The translations under genes were made by a program, and so were the position numbers. From Isosphaeraceae bacterium (GTDB lineage: Bacteria > Planctomycetota > Planctomycetia > Isosphaerales > Isosphaeraceae), in assembly GCA_031291845.1 (NCBI GenBank), contig JARLIH010000310.1, positions 1 to 41,500 of the forward strand: a stretch of 41,500 nt of DNA, written 5' to 3'. Below are positions 9,072 through 18,751 of this stretch, in pieces. Under the pieces are notes generated by a model. That model had not been told where the DNA came from. It saw only the letters and a program-made list of their open reading frames with translations, and ran no database searches. Position 1 is the first letter of the stretch; each line of letters begins with the position of its first letter.

Positions 9072-9086
9072 GAGGGCGTTGCCCTC
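9072..9086 (-). other. Small perfect stem-loop before the GNAT gene
   Basis: GAGGGC (9072-9077), a three-base loop and GCCCTC (9081-9086) form a perfect 6-bp stem just upstream of the GAGGAA ribosome-binding site of the GNAT gene, inside a 41-base gene gap. It could tune expression between the two genes, or be chance in GC-rich DNA. Confidence 0.3.
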
Positions 9087-9100
9087 GTGTCTGCCTGTTG

Positions 9101-10276
9101 TTACGGCTTGTCGGTGGTGGGGAGGAGCGGAGCCATGAGCAGGAGGACGAGCAGGGCGCAGCGCTCGACCATCTGGGGAATCATCACTTGCTCGTGGGCC
9201 GCATGGGCCCCGTCGCCGACCGCCCCCAGCCCGTCGAGCGTGGCGGTGTACAGGCTCGTCGTATTGGCGTCGGAGCTGCCGCCGACGGCCGCCTGGTCAA
9301 GCTCGATGTTGAGTTGCCGCCCCAAAGCCTGAGCCAGGCGCCACAAGGCCTGGTTGCGGGGCAGCGGTTCCATCGGCGGCTGCTCGATCGCTCCTTCGAC
9401 CGCGATCGTGGTCTGAGGGTTGACCGGCCGGAGAGCTCGAATGACGGCCTCGACCTCAGCGCCGTCGGCGCGCGTTCGGACCCTCACGTCCACGCTGGCC
9501 CGCACTTCGGGTGCGACGACGTTCGAACGAAGCCCGCCGCCGATCGTCCCGACGTTCACGGTAATCCCTCGGGCCGCGTCGTTCAGCGCGAAGAGCCTCT
9601 GGACCTGGTGGGACATCTCGAGAATGGCGCTCGCCCCTTCTTCCGGGTTAATGCCCGCATGGGCGGCACGCCCTCGGACGGTGACCTGGAAGCTACCGGA
9701 GGCCTTTCTCGCGGTTTTCAGCTTCCCCGCCCGGCCAAAGGCGGGCTCCAGAACGAAGGCCCGGATGGCCAACCGGGCCAGGCGGCGAATGTGCGTGGTG
9801 GATTCGGGGCTGCCGATTTCCTCGTCGGAATTAATTGCGACCACACTCTCGGCCGGAGTCTTGAGGCCGAGCTCGTGGATGGCCCGAAGCGCGAACAGCA
9901 TCTGGACCAGGCCGCCCTTCATGTCGAAGACGCCCGGCCCGCGCAGGGTTTCGCCCTCGACCCGGACCGGCATCTGCCGAACCGTCCCGACCGGCCAGAC
10001 TGTGTCGCAATGGCCGACGAGCAACTGGAACGGCGACTTCGCGGCCCTCGCCTGTGAGCGGGCGTACAGCATGCCGGCCGACCGACGACCCCGAAGGCAG
10101 CGAACGGCCATCCCGCTCTGCTCCAGCTCCGACGATAGAATCGTGAGCACCGGGGCGACCGCGGCGCGGTCGTCCGACGGAGACTCGGCCAGCGCCAGGC
10201 GCTGCAGGAGCTCGATCATGGCCGGGCGCTTCCCCTCCAAGTAGTCCAGGATGCGTTTCGTCTGGTCGTCAGCCAT
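9101..10276 (-). CDS. M20-family zinc metallopeptidase, carboxypeptidase G2-like
   Basis: The product has 391 residues, a normal length for M20 (ArgE/DapE/CPG2) peptidases, which use two zinc ions to remove a C-terminal amino acid or deacylate amino acids. The catalytic set is visible: H89 and D91 in GHCDTVWP, bridging D118 in GPGVFDMKGG, the general base and ligand E152-E153 in NSDEEIGS, E177 in VLEPAFG, and H361 near the C-terminus in GAHAAHEQ. The dimerisation/lid domain with the conserved GRAAHAG lies between. The GPGVFDMKGG and SDEEIGS forms resemble glutamate carboxypeptidase (CPG2) more than ArgE or DapE, but the substrate cannot be fixed from sequence. No signal peptide is seen, so it is cytoplasmic. 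Start ATG has AGGA about seven bases upstream. It lies 84 bases after the flavin reductase-like gene. Confidence 0.92.
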   Translation of the reverse strand: MADDQTKRILDYLEGKRPAMIELLQRLALAESPSDDRAAVAPVLTILSSELEQSGMAVRCLRGRRSAGMLYARSQARAAKSPFQLLVGHCDTVWPVGTVRQMPVRVEGETLRGPGVFDMKGGLVQMLFALRAIHELGLKTPAESVVAINSDEEIGSPESTTHIRRLARLAIRAFVLEPAFGRAGKLKTARKASGSFQVTVRGRAAHAGINPEEGASAILEMSHQVQRLFALNDAARGITVNVGTIGGGLRSNVVAPEVRASVDVRVRTRADGAEVEAVIRALRPVNPQTTIAVEGAIEQPPMEPLPRNQALWRLAQALGRQLNIELDQAAVGGSSDANTTSLYTATLDGLGAVGDGAHAAHEQVMIPQMVERCALLVLLLMAPLLPTTDKP

Positions 10277-10360
10277 GATGATCCTGAGGTGTGCGACCGA
10301 CTCGCTCGGGCCATCCTATTGGCAACGGCTCGGGCACTTCGCTGCCCCGCGAATGCCTCA

Positions 10361-10969
10361 TCAACGGGAGAAGCCCTCGGGGAACGGGAACGCAGTACTC
10401 TGGCGGATTTCCGCGAGACGACCCGGGCTCAGGTAGGCCAGCAACGGAAACTGGAAGATCTGATCGCTCTCGTCCTGGTCCTCGGCACGTAGGGCGTGTT
10501 CGTCTGCCGCGGCCGCAACCACGTTGCCGATGATCAGGCTGTTGGGGCCGAATCCGTCGACGATGCTGTGCAACGTACACTCAAGGAAAAGGTAACATCC
10601 CTTGACCAGGACCCCATCCACTTCGCGGGCCCGAAAGGTCGGCAGCACCAGGAGGCTTGGCTTTGAAAGATCCTCGCAGCGAGGGGCCGCCGCCAAGCTG
10701 GCGAGCAGCACCTCTGTCGGCCGGGGGTAGCTGACCGTGAACGCACCCTCGCGGCTTATGTTGTGATAGCTGGTGTGTCGTGGACTGCAGACAAAGCAGT
10801 AGTAAGCATCCCAACCCAGCGGCATCGCCAGGTGCTTGGGCGCGAGATTATGCTGGCCGTTCGGTTCTTTGCTGCCCACGATGACCAGCGGGGACACGCT
10901 AAAGAAACGGTCCCAGAAGGGGCGGTCCGTGGCGAGGGATACGAGTTGATCGGCGTCTTCGGTGTCCAT
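10361..10969 (-). CDS. Flavin reductase-like (FMN-binding split-barrel) protein
   Basis: From the ATG at 10967-10969 the product has 202 residues and begins MDTEDADQLVSLATDRPFWD. The body, with SPLVIVGSKEPNGQHNLAPK and then HNISREGAFTVSYPRP, matches the flavin reductase-like FMN-binding split barrel: the fold starts with a 'P-x-x-V-x-x' strand, followed by an N-x-x-P substrate/flavin segment and the 'N-I-x-x-x-x-F-x-V-x' strand. Such proteins reduce flavins with NAD(P)H or bind FMN as small oxidoreductases. The frame extends upstream to 11107, but that part is Arg/Ala-rich without a ribosome-binding site, while AAAGGA precedes the 10969 start; ATG 10984 is also possible. It heads the three-gene minus-strand run. 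The reaction and partner are unknown. Confidence 0.8.
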   Translation of the reverse strand: MDTEDADQLVSLATDRPFWDRFFSVSPLVIVGSKEPNGQHNLAPKHLAMPLGWDAYYCFVCSPRHTSYHNISREGAFTVSYPRPTEVLLASLAAAPRCEDLSKPSLLVLPTFRAREVDGVLVKGCYLFLECTLHSIVDGFGPNSLIIGNVVAAAADEHALRAEDQDESDQIFQFPLLAYLSPGRLAEIRQSTAFPFPEGFSR

Positions 10970-11783
10970 GGGTCCTTTATCCATCGGGCGATCGGCGGCG
11001 GCTCGCGAAGCGGCCGAGCAGGCGCGGCGAACTCCGGCCTGCTGCATCGGCGGTCGTCGGACCTTGCGCGAGGCCACTCGCACGATCCCTCGCCTCACCA
11101 TGTCCAAGCCAAACAGCGCTCGGCCACTCGGATGGCCTCAGCGAACGCGCGAGTGGCGCATGATCGAGAAGAGCTCTCCCGTAAAAGGCACAGCCAGGGC
11201 TCGTGGCAATCGCCGGGCCCAAGCTCTTGAAGAATGTGTGACGCAAAGCGTGCGCCAAGGGTCAGCCTTGATGACCCATCGTCATATACCGCAACGTATT
11301 GCGTCGGAGAGTGATTGCAGATCCCGGGTGTTCGAGACGGTCCGTATCGTGTGGATTGCGAGACGGACCCGGCGACTTGCACGGTGCGAGACACGGCGTC
11401 GGAACGGAAGAGGGTTCTGTCGGGAATGCGTCCCGAGGTCCAAGCGTTTCAGAGATTCCTCGGGGGAAGGTTTCGGCTCGCGCCCCCAGAAATGCTTGCC
11501 TCGGGGATCGGGAAGGAGTTGCCGGCTTCCGCAGTCGCTGAGTGCTCCCTCTCGGAGCCTCAGGCAAGGAACAGGCCGAGAATAACTTCCCGGTTTGTAT
11601 TCGGAACGACGAGACGGGAAGTGATTGGCGTCGTGTTCTTAAGTTATTTGAACCTTCCGTTTCGGCACTGAGGCGGCTCATCTCCGAGAGTAACAGGCGC
11701 GGGAGTAGGGCCGTTCCGGGTCGGCGCCTTTCCGACCGCAACCCACCGGCACAGCCGCTCATTGGGCCTCGCCGGCGTTCCGC
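10970..11783. other. Long intergenic region without a convincing gene
   Basis: More than 800 bases lie between the flavin reductase-like gene and the DUF1501 gene, both on the minus strand. Open frames of 78-207 codons exist on both strands but give Arg/Ser/Pro-rich sequence with no domain. The stretch 11260-11700 is less GC-rich than the flanking genes. It may hold the promoter of the flavin reductase operon, decayed coding sequence or a small RNA; I cannot tell which. Confidence 0.4.
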
Positions 11784-13235
11784 TCAGGCCAGGAACTCGG
11801 AGACGACGCGGCCGGACACGTCGGTCAGCCGGTAGTCGCGCCCCTGGAACTTGTACGTTAATCGTTCGTGATTGATGCCGAGCAAGTGTAAGAGGGTGGC
11901 TTGCATATCATGCACATGCACGGGGTTCTCGACCACGTTGTAGCCGAACTCATCGGTCGCGCCGAACACGAACCCCGGTTTCACGCCGCCGCCGGCGAGC
12001 CACATCGTGAAGCAGCGCGGGTGATGGTCGCGTCCGTAGTCGGTCGGCGTCAGCTTGCCTTGCGAGTAGTTCGTGCGGCCGAACTCGCCCCCCCAGACCA
12101 CCAGCGTGTCGTCGAGCATGCCGCGCTGCTTCAGGTCGGTGATAAGCGCGAAGCACGCGCGGTCGACGTCCTTGCACTGGCGGCGGATGCCGCCGGGCAG
12201 GTTGCCGTGGTGGTCCCAGCCGGGGTGGTAGAGCTGGATGAAGCGCACGTCGCGCTCGGCGAGTCGCCTGGCTAGCAGGCAATTCGCGGCGAATGTGCCG
12301 GGCTCGCGCGCCTCGGGGCCGTACAGATCGAACATCGCCGCCGGCTCGCTGGACAGGTCCACCACATCGGGAACGCTCGTCTGCATGCGATAGGCCATCT
12401 CGTACTGGGCGACGCGCGCGTTGATCTCGGGGTCGCCGAGGTCGTCGTACTGGAGCGCATGCAGCTCGGCCAGGCGGTCGAGCATCTTGCGGCGGCTGGC
12501 GCTGCTGACGCCGTCCGGGTTCGCGAGGTAAAGGACCGGGTCCTTGCCGCTCCGGAACTGGACGCCCTGGTGAATGCTGGGCAGAAAGCCATTCCCCCAG
12601 AGGCGTGCGTAGAGCGGCTGGTCGATGCGGTCTTTCGAGATCAGGACCACAAACGCGGGGAGGTTTTGGTTGGCGCTACCAAGCCCGTAGCTGAGCCAGG
12701 CCCCCATACTCGGCCGCCCCGCGAGCTGCGCGCCGGTCTGGAAGAAGGTGATCGCCGGGTCGTGGTTGATCGCCTCCGTGTGCAGCGAGCGGACCACGCA
12801 CAGCTCGTCCATCACCCGCGCCGTCCACGGCAAGAGCTCGCTGACCCAGGCCCTCGAATTCCCGTGCTGGGCGAACTTGAAGAGCGAGCCGGCCATCGGA
12901 AGCGTGGCCTGGTGCGCGGACATCCCGGTGAGCCGCTGTCCCATCCGCACGCTGGCCGGCAAGTCCTGCCCGTTACGCTCGTTCAACAGCGGCTTGTAGT
13001 CGAACAGGTCGAGCTGCGACGGCCCGCCGCTCATGAAGAGCGAAATGATGCGCCTGGCCTTCGGCCGGTGGTGCGGCTGCTCCAGCACGCCCTGAAACGG
13101 GTCCGTGGTCGCCGGGGCGGCTCCCTGAGCCTCGCTCTGCAACAGCGACAGGAGCGCAGCGCCTCCGACTCCGAGACCGGACCGGCCGAGAAAATCACGG
13201 CGGCTGACGCGCACGCTCGCTTGGTGCTCGTTCAT
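11784..13235 (-). CDS. DUF1501 (sulfatase-like fold) exported protein
   Basis: The product has 483 residues. The N-terminus carries a Tat-type signal, [10 protein letters not shown] at 11-20 followed by the hydrophobic [11 protein letters not shown], so it is probably exported folded. The rest is DUF1501: [18 protein letters not shown], then [76 protein letters not shown] and [23 protein letters not shown]1501 has an alkaline phosphatase/sulfatase-like fold with conserved Asp/His metal ligands (D and HH in WDHHG, GRDHHP). The biochemical function is not established. In planctomycetes it is nearly always next to a PSCyt1/DUF1549/DUF1553 gene, as here (gap 103 bases, same strand), so the two probably act together in the cell envelope, perhaps in polymer use. 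Confidence 0.95.
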   Translation of the reverse strand: MNEHQASVRVSRRDFLGRSGLGVGGAALLSLLQSEAQGAAPATTDPFQGVLEQPHHRPKARRIISLFMSGGPSQLDLFDYKPLLNERNGQDLPASVRMGQRLTGMSAHQATLPMAGSLFKFAQHGNSRAWVSELLPWTARVMDELCVVRSLHTEAINHDPAITFFQTGAQLAGRPSMGAWLSYGLGSANQNLPAFVVLISKDRIDQPLYARLWGNGFLPSIHQGVQFRSGKDPVLYLANPDGVSSASRRKMLDRLAELHALQYDDLGDPEINARVAQYEMAYRMQTSVPDVVDLSSEPAAMFDLYGPEAREPGTFAANCLLARRLAERDVRFIQLYHPGWDHHGNLPGGIRRQCKDVDRACFALITDLKQRGMLDDTLVVWGGEFGRTNYSQGKLTPTDYGRDHHPRCFTMWLAGGGVKPGFVFGATDEFGYNVVENPVHVHDMQATLLHLLGINHERLTYKFQGRDYRLTDVSGRVVSEFLA

Positions 13236-13255
13236 TCCCCTGCCCTCTCCCTATC

Positions 13256-13320
13256 GTAGGGTGTATGAAATGCACCGTCTTTTTCGAGCGAACGGGAACG
13301 GTGCATTTCGTGCACCCTAC
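13256..13320. repeat. 23-base inverted repeat (stem-loop) between PSCyt1 and DUF1501 genes
   Basis: The left arm 13256-13278 (GTAGGGTGTATGAAATGCAC plus CGT) and right arm 13298-13320 pair over all 23 positions; the only two differences are T against C, which as RNA are U-G wobbles. The loop is 19 bases. It lies in the short gap between two genes of one probable operon. It could be a processing or partial-termination site, or a dispersed palindromic repeat element. Confidence 0.85.
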
Positions 13321-13338
13321 AAGGAACGGTAAAAGGTT

Positions 13339-16300
13339 CTAACGCCGCAGCACCGCCTCGTCATGATTCAACACGGCCTCCGCCAGGATGGTCCCCGCGG
13401 CGAGCTCCACCGGGTCGAGCATGGGATCGCTCGGTGCCTCGCCGACCGCCAGGAGCTTGCGCATCGCGTCGGGATCGGCCGTGAAGAGGGACCGCTGCTC
13501 GGCGAGCAGTTGGACCAGAACGTCCACCTCCGCCCCCCGGGCGCCGCGGCCCGTGACCTGGCGGAAAAGCCAGGCCACGCGCTCCGGGTCGGTCCGGCCC
13601 CCCTCGCGTTGCATCCGCTCGGCGAGCTTGCGTGCGGCCTCGACGAGCTGCCGGTCGTTCAAGAGGGCGAGCGCCTGGAGCGGGGTGCTCGTGCTCTGCC
13701 GCCGCACCGCGCAGACGTTCCGCTCGGCCGCGTCGAACGCCACCATCGCGGGGTGCGGCACCGTGCGCTTCCAGAACGTATAGAGGCTGCGGCGGTAGAG
13801 GTCCGCGCCGTGCCCCTGGTCGTACTGCGGGGAGCCCATCGCGACCGCCCAGAGACCGTCGGGCTGGTACGGCTTGACGCTCGGCCCGCCGGTCCGCTCG
13901 ACGAGCAGCCCGCTCGCCGCGAGCGCCTGGTCGCGCAGCATCTCGGCCGACAGCCGCCGCGACGGCCCCCGCGCCAGATACCGGTTGGACGGGTCGTGTG
14001 CGCGAACGGCCGGCGTGGTGCGGGACGCCTGCCGGTAGGTCGCCGACAGCGCGATCTCACGGAGGAAGCGCTTGACGTCCCACCCCGACGCCACGAAGTC
14101 GCGAGCCAGCCAGTCGAGCAGCTCGGGGTGGCTCGGCTGGGCCCCCTGCTGGCCGAAGTTGTCGCTGGTCTCGACAAGTCCTTGGCCGAACATCATCTGC
14201 CAGTACCGGTTCACCGTCACGCGCGCCATCAGCGGGTGATCCGGCGCCAGGAGCCAGCGCGCCAGCCCCAGCCGGTTCCGCGGCTGGTCGCCAGCCAAGG
14301 GAGGCAGCGCGGCCGGCGTGTTCGCCGTGACCGGATCCCCCGGTACGTAGTAGGCCCCGCGCTTCAGGACGAACGCCGGCTTCGGCCGGTCCATCTCGCG
14401 CATCACCATCGCCTCCGGGATCGGATTCACGAGCCGGCTCTGCTCGCTCCGGAGCGCGTGCAGCGTCTTTTCCGCCTCCCGCGCGGGGGCATACGCGGTG
14501 GCGAAGAACAGGTCGAACAGCTCTTCGGACGGCGTGCGCCAGGCCTCGGCGCTGCCGACGCGGCCGGCACGCTCGGCGACCTCCAGGGCCGTGAGCGCCC
14601 GGTCATAGACCTCCAGCGCATCGACCGCCCCGCCCCGGAACCCGCTGTCGCGGAAACGGAAGCCAAGGGCCAGGTCGGGCTCGCCCCCGTCGTACGTGAT
14701 GTCCTTGGTGAGCCGGTCGCGTACCACCTCGACGGGGCTCTCCACGCCGTCAATAAAGAGGTGCACACCCGACGCGCGGCTCGACCCGTCGTAGGTCACG
14801 GCGACGTGCGTCCAGCGGTCGCGCTCGACCGCGGCCTTACTCATCACCTTGAGCGAGTCGCCCGGCCACATGTGGTGCAGCCCGAAGGCGAGGCGACCGT
14901 TCTCCAGGAGCAGTTCGTACCCGCGGCTTCCCGCGTCGATCGGTGCGCGGCTGTGGTGAAGCACGACGGCCCGAGGCGCGTGCCGTTGGGTGCGTAGCCA
15001 GAGGCCGAACGAAAACGGATCGACGCGTGTGAAGTGACCCGTACCGGGGAACGTGAACCCGCTCTCGCCGTCGAGCGCGACGGCCTGGCCGCTCCGGCCG
15101 GGCACGGACTTCGGCCCCTCGTGCGCGAGCGCCGGCTTCGACGGGTCAACGGTGTTCGGCACCTTGTTTTCCGCGACTGCGTCGAAGGTGTACGCCGCGA
15201 CGGGCTTGGCGGTCGGAATCGACCTGGCCCGATCGCGCACCCAGCGCTCGAAGGGAGGCCGAGCCTCGGCGCGCAGGTCCCGCAGCTTGGCTTCCTCGCT
15301 CGCGATGCGACGGTCCAGGTCCGCGAGCGTCGCGTCGGTGGCGTCGTTCGAGAGCAGGAGCGTCGGCACGGGCATCGTGGCCGTGAAGTACGAAGTTTGG
15401 CCCGACTCGTCGATGTTCTGGAAGATGCTGAAGAGCGAGTAATAGTCGCGCTGGGTGATCGGGTCGAACTTATGGTCGTGGCAACGGGCGCACTCGAGGG
15501 TGAGGCCGAGGAAAGCGGTGCCGAAGGTATTGACGCGGTCGACGACGTAGGCGACGCGGAACTCCTCCTCAACGATGCCCCCTTCCTCGTTTTGCATGTG
15601 CAGGCGGTTGAACGCGGTGGCCAGCCGCTGTTCCTTGGTCGGGTTGGGGAGGAGATCGCCTGCGAGCTGCCAGGTGACGAACTGGTCGAACGGCAGGTTC
15701 CGGTTGAAGGCGCCGATCACCCAGTCGCGCCAGGGCCACATCGGCCGGAACCGATCCATCTGGTAGCCGTGAGTGTCGGCGAAGCGGGCGAGGTCGAGCC
15801 ACTCGGTGGCGAGCCGTTCGCCATAGCGCGGCGAGGCGAGCAGCCGGTCAACGACGCGTTCGTAGGCATCGCGTGACTTATCCGCGAGGAACGCGTCGAT
15901 GTCGGCCTGTGCCGGCGGCAGGCCGGTGAGGTCCAGCGTGACCCGTCGGAGGAGCGTTTCCCGGCTCGCCTCCGGGGCCGGCGTCAATCCTTCACGTTCC
16001 AGCCGGGCTCGCACGAAGCGGTCGATCCCGTTCCGCACCCAGCCGGCGTCGTGAGACGGCGGGAGCGACGGCCGGCTCGGCGGTCTGAAGGCCCAGTGAG
16101 TGCTCCAGGATGCTCCTTCGTCGATCCAGCGCCGAATGAGCTCGACTTGCGCCGCGGTCAGCGTGCGGTGTGACCGAGGCGGGGGCATCACCTCTAACTC
16201 GTCCCGGCTGGCGATGCGCACGTAAAGCTCGCTGTCCGACGCGCGGCCCGGCACGATGACCGGGTCCTGGGCGCGGAACGCTCCTTCCTTGGTATCGAGC

Positions 16301-16530
16301 CGCAGGTCGGCCTTACGCGCTTTCGGGTCGGGCCCGTGGCAGCGGAAACAGTTGTCGGACAAGACCGGCAGGACGTCGCGGCCGAAGTCGACCGGCTCCG
16401 GCGTGACGGCCTGCGATCGAGACGCCGCGAAGAGCGAGGCAAGCAGCGCGACCGCAACGAGGGCGGGACGGCCCCGGTCATCGGTCACCGCGCGAGGCAG
16501 GCAGGTTTTTTGCGGGAAGTCCGCGGGCAT
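13339..16530 (-). CDS. PSCyt1-DUF1549-LamG-DUF1553 planctomycete cytochrome-like protein
   Basis: About 1063 residues from ATG 16528-16530; a GTG three codons earlier (16539) is also possible. After a hydrophobic export segment ([14 protein letters not shown]) comes the PSCyt1 c-type haem motif [20 protein letters not shown], with CxxCH at residues 64-68 counted from the GTG. DUF1549 follows ([57 protein letters not shown]). It includes a second CxxCH ([13 protein letters not shown]). A LamG/concanavalin-like domain follows ([30 protein letters not shown]), then DUF1553 ([40 protein letters not shown]). The architecture is known from planctomycetes; its reaction is unproven, with redox or polysaccharide-binding roles proposed. 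It is the first gene of the pair with DUF1501. Confidence 0.95.
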   Translation of the reverse strand: MPADFPQKTCLPRAVTDDRGRPALVAVALLASLFAASRSQAVTPEPVDFGRDVLPVLSDNCFRCHGPDPKARKADLRLDTKEGAFRAQDPVIVPGRASDSELYVRIASRDELEVMPPPRSHRTLTAAQVELIRRWIDEGASWSTHWAFRPPSRPSLPPSHDAGWVRNGIDRFVRARLEREGLTPAPEASRETLLRRVTLDLTGLPPAQADIDAFLADKSRDAYERVVDRLLASPRYGERLATEWLDLARFADTHGYQMDRFRPMWPWRDWVIGAFNRNLPFDQFVTWQLAGDLLPNPTKEQRLATAFNRLHMQNEEGGIVEEEFRVAYVVDRVNTFGTAFLGLTLECARCHDHKFDPITQRDYYSLFSIFQNIDESGQTSYFTATMPVPTLLLSNDATDATLADLDRRIASEEAKLRDLRAEARPPFERWVRDRARSIPTAKPVAAYTFDAVAENKVPNTVDPSKPALAHEGPKSVPGRSGQAVALDGESGFTFPGTGHFTRVDPFSFGLWLRTQRHAPRAVVLHHSRAPIDAGSRGYELLLENGRLAFGLHHMWPGDSLKVMSKAAVERDRWTHVAVTYDGSSRASGVHLFIDGVESPVEVVRDRLTKDITYDGGEPDLALGFRFRDSGFRGGAVDALEVYDRALTALEVAERAGRVGSAEAWRTPSEELFDLFFATAYAPAREAEKTLHALRSEQSRLVNPIPEAMVMREMDRPKPAFVLKRGAYYVPGDPVTANTPAALPPLAGDQPRNRLGLARWLLAPDHPLMARVTVNRYWQMMFGQGLVETSDNFGQQGAQPSHPELLDWLARDFVASGWDVKRFLREIALSATYRQASRTTPAVRAHDPSNRYLARGPSRRLSAEMLRDQALAASGLLVERTGGPSVKPYQPDGLWAVAMGSPQYDQGHGADLYRRSLYTFWKRTVPHPAMVAFDAAERNVCAVRRQSTSTPLQALALLNDRQLVEAARKLAERMQREGGRTDPERVAWLFRQVTGRGARGAEVDVLVQLLAEQRSLFTADPDAMRKLLAVGEAPSDPMLDPVELAAGTILAEAVLNHDEAVLRR

Positions 16531-17000
16531 GGCGGCCACCGGGAAAAGTCGGAGGGCGGGAATGGCACGGCAGGCTCGGCATCCCGATTATCCATCCCTT
16601 CCTGTCCCGGGCACAAGGGAAAACGCTTCGTGAGCGACGTCTCGATTACGGCTGGTTGTCCTCGGAGCCCGAACGCGGTAGCTGTGCTCGATGGCCTTCC
16701 TCCTTCTCCACAAGGCGCTGACGTGCCGACACTTTTGGGTTCGGACCAGGGATAGGGGAGTTCCGAACTGGGATCCTCTCCCACGGTGACAGGTGATCGC
16801 AAAGCTTTCCTCTCCCTCACGAGACGAGGTGTCGGTCCGTCCGCATGCGGAAGGCGGGTGTGAACCCTGCCAGGATGCCGGCCATCCGTTGGAAATACGG
16901 TAATCCAGACAACCTGGCCAGACCGATAAATCTGACGATGTCGTATCAGTGGAGCGATTGAAACGGCCATCGGCATCGACTCAGGGGGAGCGCCGCGGAC
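16531..17000. other. Divergent intergenic region between PSCyt1 gene and OMF-1
   Basis: About 470 bases hold the promoters of the minus-strand PSCyt1 gene and the plus-strand OMF-1 gene. No domain-bearing frame is seen. It contains a 26-base element at 16771-16796 that recurs upstream of OMF-3 (listed separately). A clear -35/-10 pair was not found. Confidence 0.4.
16771..16796. promoter_or_regulatory. Repeated upstream element, copy A (before OMF-1)
   Basis: GGATCCTCTCCC, four variable bases, TGA, one variable base, AGGTGA. The same layout occurs at 27013-27038 before OMF-3: 21 of 26 positions match and the blocks have identical spacing. Copy A keeps an imperfect inverted repeat (CCTCTC facing GACAGG, 5 of 6). 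It lies about 205 bases before the OMF-1 start. It may be a regulator-binding site shared by the two OMF transcription units, or a remnant of the duplication. Confidence 0.4.
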
Positions 17001-18626
17001 ATGAAGGAGCATTCCACCTGGGCATGGATGTCCATCACGGCCTGGCTGGTCTTCTGCTCGGCCTCCGTTCCGTGCGCGGGGCAGCCACCTGCGTTGCCAT
17101 CACCGGTACAACCGTCGACGGGGCCGCCGGCCACGAACGGCGGACCGGTGGCGACCGCCCCTTCGCCACTCGCCGCGACCTTGAGACTCAAAGCTGCCCC
17201 GTTCGAGCCGACGGACCTTCGGTTCCCGATCAACCTCGCCACCGCTTTGCGGCTCTCCGACGCACGGCCCCTGATCGTCGCCGCCGCGCAGGCAAGGGTC
17301 TGGGTCGCCGAGGCCGAATTGACCCAGGCCAAGGTCCTCTGGCTGCCCGACCTCAACATCGGCTTTGACTACATTCGCCACGACGGCGGCGGCCCCGACT
17401 TCAACAAGGGCATTATGACTGCCCCCAGCACCAATTTCTTCTACGCCGGTGCTGGGCTGTGGGGCAACCAATTGGGGATCATCTCCACGACCGACGCCAT
17501 CTACCAACCGCTCGCGGCCCGGCAGGTCCTCAACTCACGGCACTGGAACATCCAGTCCGCAAAGAACGATGCACTCCTCCAGACCGCCGACGCCTACTTC
17601 ACGGTCCACCAGTACCGTGGAATATACGCCAGCACGCTCTACACCGTCGAACGAGGGCACCAACTCGTCGATCGCATCACCGCGCTCAGCCGCGACCTGG
17701 TATCCGGATTCGAGGTCGACCGCGCACGCAACATGCTGGCCGACCTCGAACAGCAAGCCGTCTCGGCTCGGCAGCAGTGGCGCGTTCAGAGCGCCAGGCT
17801 CACGAGAGTGCTCCGCCTCGACCCACGCGCCGTCGTCGAACCGCTGGAGCACGACCATCTCCAGATCACGCTGATCGACCCCGCTCGGTGCCTCGATGAC
17901 CTGATGCCGATCGCGCTGACCAACCGGCCCGAGCTCGCCTCGCGCAGGGCGCTCGTTCAGGCCGCGGAGGTCGGTGTCCGTCGGGAAAAGGCGCGTCCGT
18001 TGATCCCCGAATTCGCGATCAACGGCTTCCAGACCCCCTTCGAGATGCTCCAGGCCGGGATTTTCGGCTTCGGCCCCAACAGCAGCCTCAACCAGTGGCG
18101 CGGCCGTGACGATGTCAGCCTTCAGCCCCTCTTTCAGCTTCAGAACCTCGGGTTTGGAAACCTCGCGCAGATCAAGGCCCAGCGCGGTCAAGAGTCGCTG
18201 GCCATCATCGACTTATTCGAGACCCAGGATACGGTGGCCGAGGAGGTGAATCAGGCCCTCGCGCGGCTCCAGTCGGCGGCCGTTCGGGTCGTCCAGGCCG
18301 ATCGCTCCCTGCGCACGGGAATCATCACCTACAACGGAACCACCGAGGGCCTGAAGCAGACCAGCCGCTTCGGCGACGTTCTGGTCCTGGTCAGCCGGCC
18401 GCAGGAAGCGGTCTATGCACTCCAGCTCCTGAAGGTGGCCTTCGACGAGTACTTCTCGACCGTGGCCGACTACAACCGGGCGCAGTTCGAGCTGTTCCAC
18501 GCGCTTGGCTACCCAGCGCGTGAGATCGCGCTGGTCCGGTCCCCCGGCGATGTCGGGCCGGTCAACACCGCACGGCCGCCCTACCTGCCCCCGGTGGGCA
18601 ACGGGCCGCCCCCGGCTACTCGATGA
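17001..18626 (+). CDS. TolC-type outer-membrane factor OMF-1
   Basis: The product has 541 residues. Signal peptide MKEHSTWAWMSITAWLVFCS with a likely cleavage after PCAG, a Pro-rich linker (29-60), then two OEP/TolC repeats. The first begins INLATALRLSDARPLIVAAA and contains the family-specific RHDGGGPDFNKGIMTAP (126-142). The coiled-coil helices read RARNMLADLEQQAVSARQQW and later QALARLQSAAVRVVQADRSL. It ends YLPPVGNGPPPATR. TolC proteins form trimeric channels that join an inner-membrane pump and adaptor to the outside; this copy lacks its own pump and is followed directly by OMF-2, a close paralogue. The ATG follows GGGGGAG. The nearest pump is the RND system 3 kb downstream; the ABC exporter at 33-36 kb is another possible partner. 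Confidence 0.93.
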   Translation: MKEHSTWAWMSITAWLVFCSASVPCAGQPPALPSPVQPSTGPPATNGGPVATAPSPLAATLRLKAAPFEPTDLRFPINLATALRLSDARPLIVAAAQARVWVAEAELTQAKVLWLPDLNIGFDYIRHDGGGPDFNKGIMTAPSTNFFYAGAGLWGNQLGIISTTDAIYQPLAARQVLNSRHWNIQSAKNDALLQTADAYFTVHQYRGIYASTLYTVERGHQLVDRITALSRDLVSGFEVDRARNMLADLEQQAVSARQQWRVQSARLTRVLRLDPRAVVEPLEHDHLQITLIDPARCLDDLMPIALTNRPELASRRALVQAAEVGVRREKARPLIPEFAINGFQTPFEMLQAGIFGFGPNSSLNQWRGRDDVSLQPLFQLQNLGFGNLAQIKAQRGQESLAIIDLFETQDTVAEEVNQALARLQSAAVRVVQADRSLRTGIITYNGTTEGLKQTSRFGDVLVLVSRPQEAVYALQLLKVAFDEYFSTVADYNRAQFELFHALGYPAREIALVRSPGDVGPVNTARPPYLPPVGNGPPPATR

Positions 18627-18751
18627 ACGGTGGTCTTCAGCCAGGGGGCCGTTGTGGTTTTTGCCGCGGTGGCGGCTGCCGCCGCGAATGCGAGGGACAG
18701 CCCTTGCCCCTTGATCGGATCGAGCGACCTGTGGACGGAGCGGGATTCGTG

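Noticed and set aside
13363..14997. Plus-strand open frame of 544 codons opposite the PSCyt1 gene
   Set aside because: Antisense shadow of a gene with clear domains; its translation is dominated by Arg, Pro, Ala and Val.
18623..18751. OMF-2 N-terminal extension with CxxC-like cysteines (CGFCRGGGCRREC)
   Set aside because: It would place the signal peptide inside the protein; the Cys pattern is most likely chance, although the ATGA overlap with OMF-1 keeps it from being excluded.
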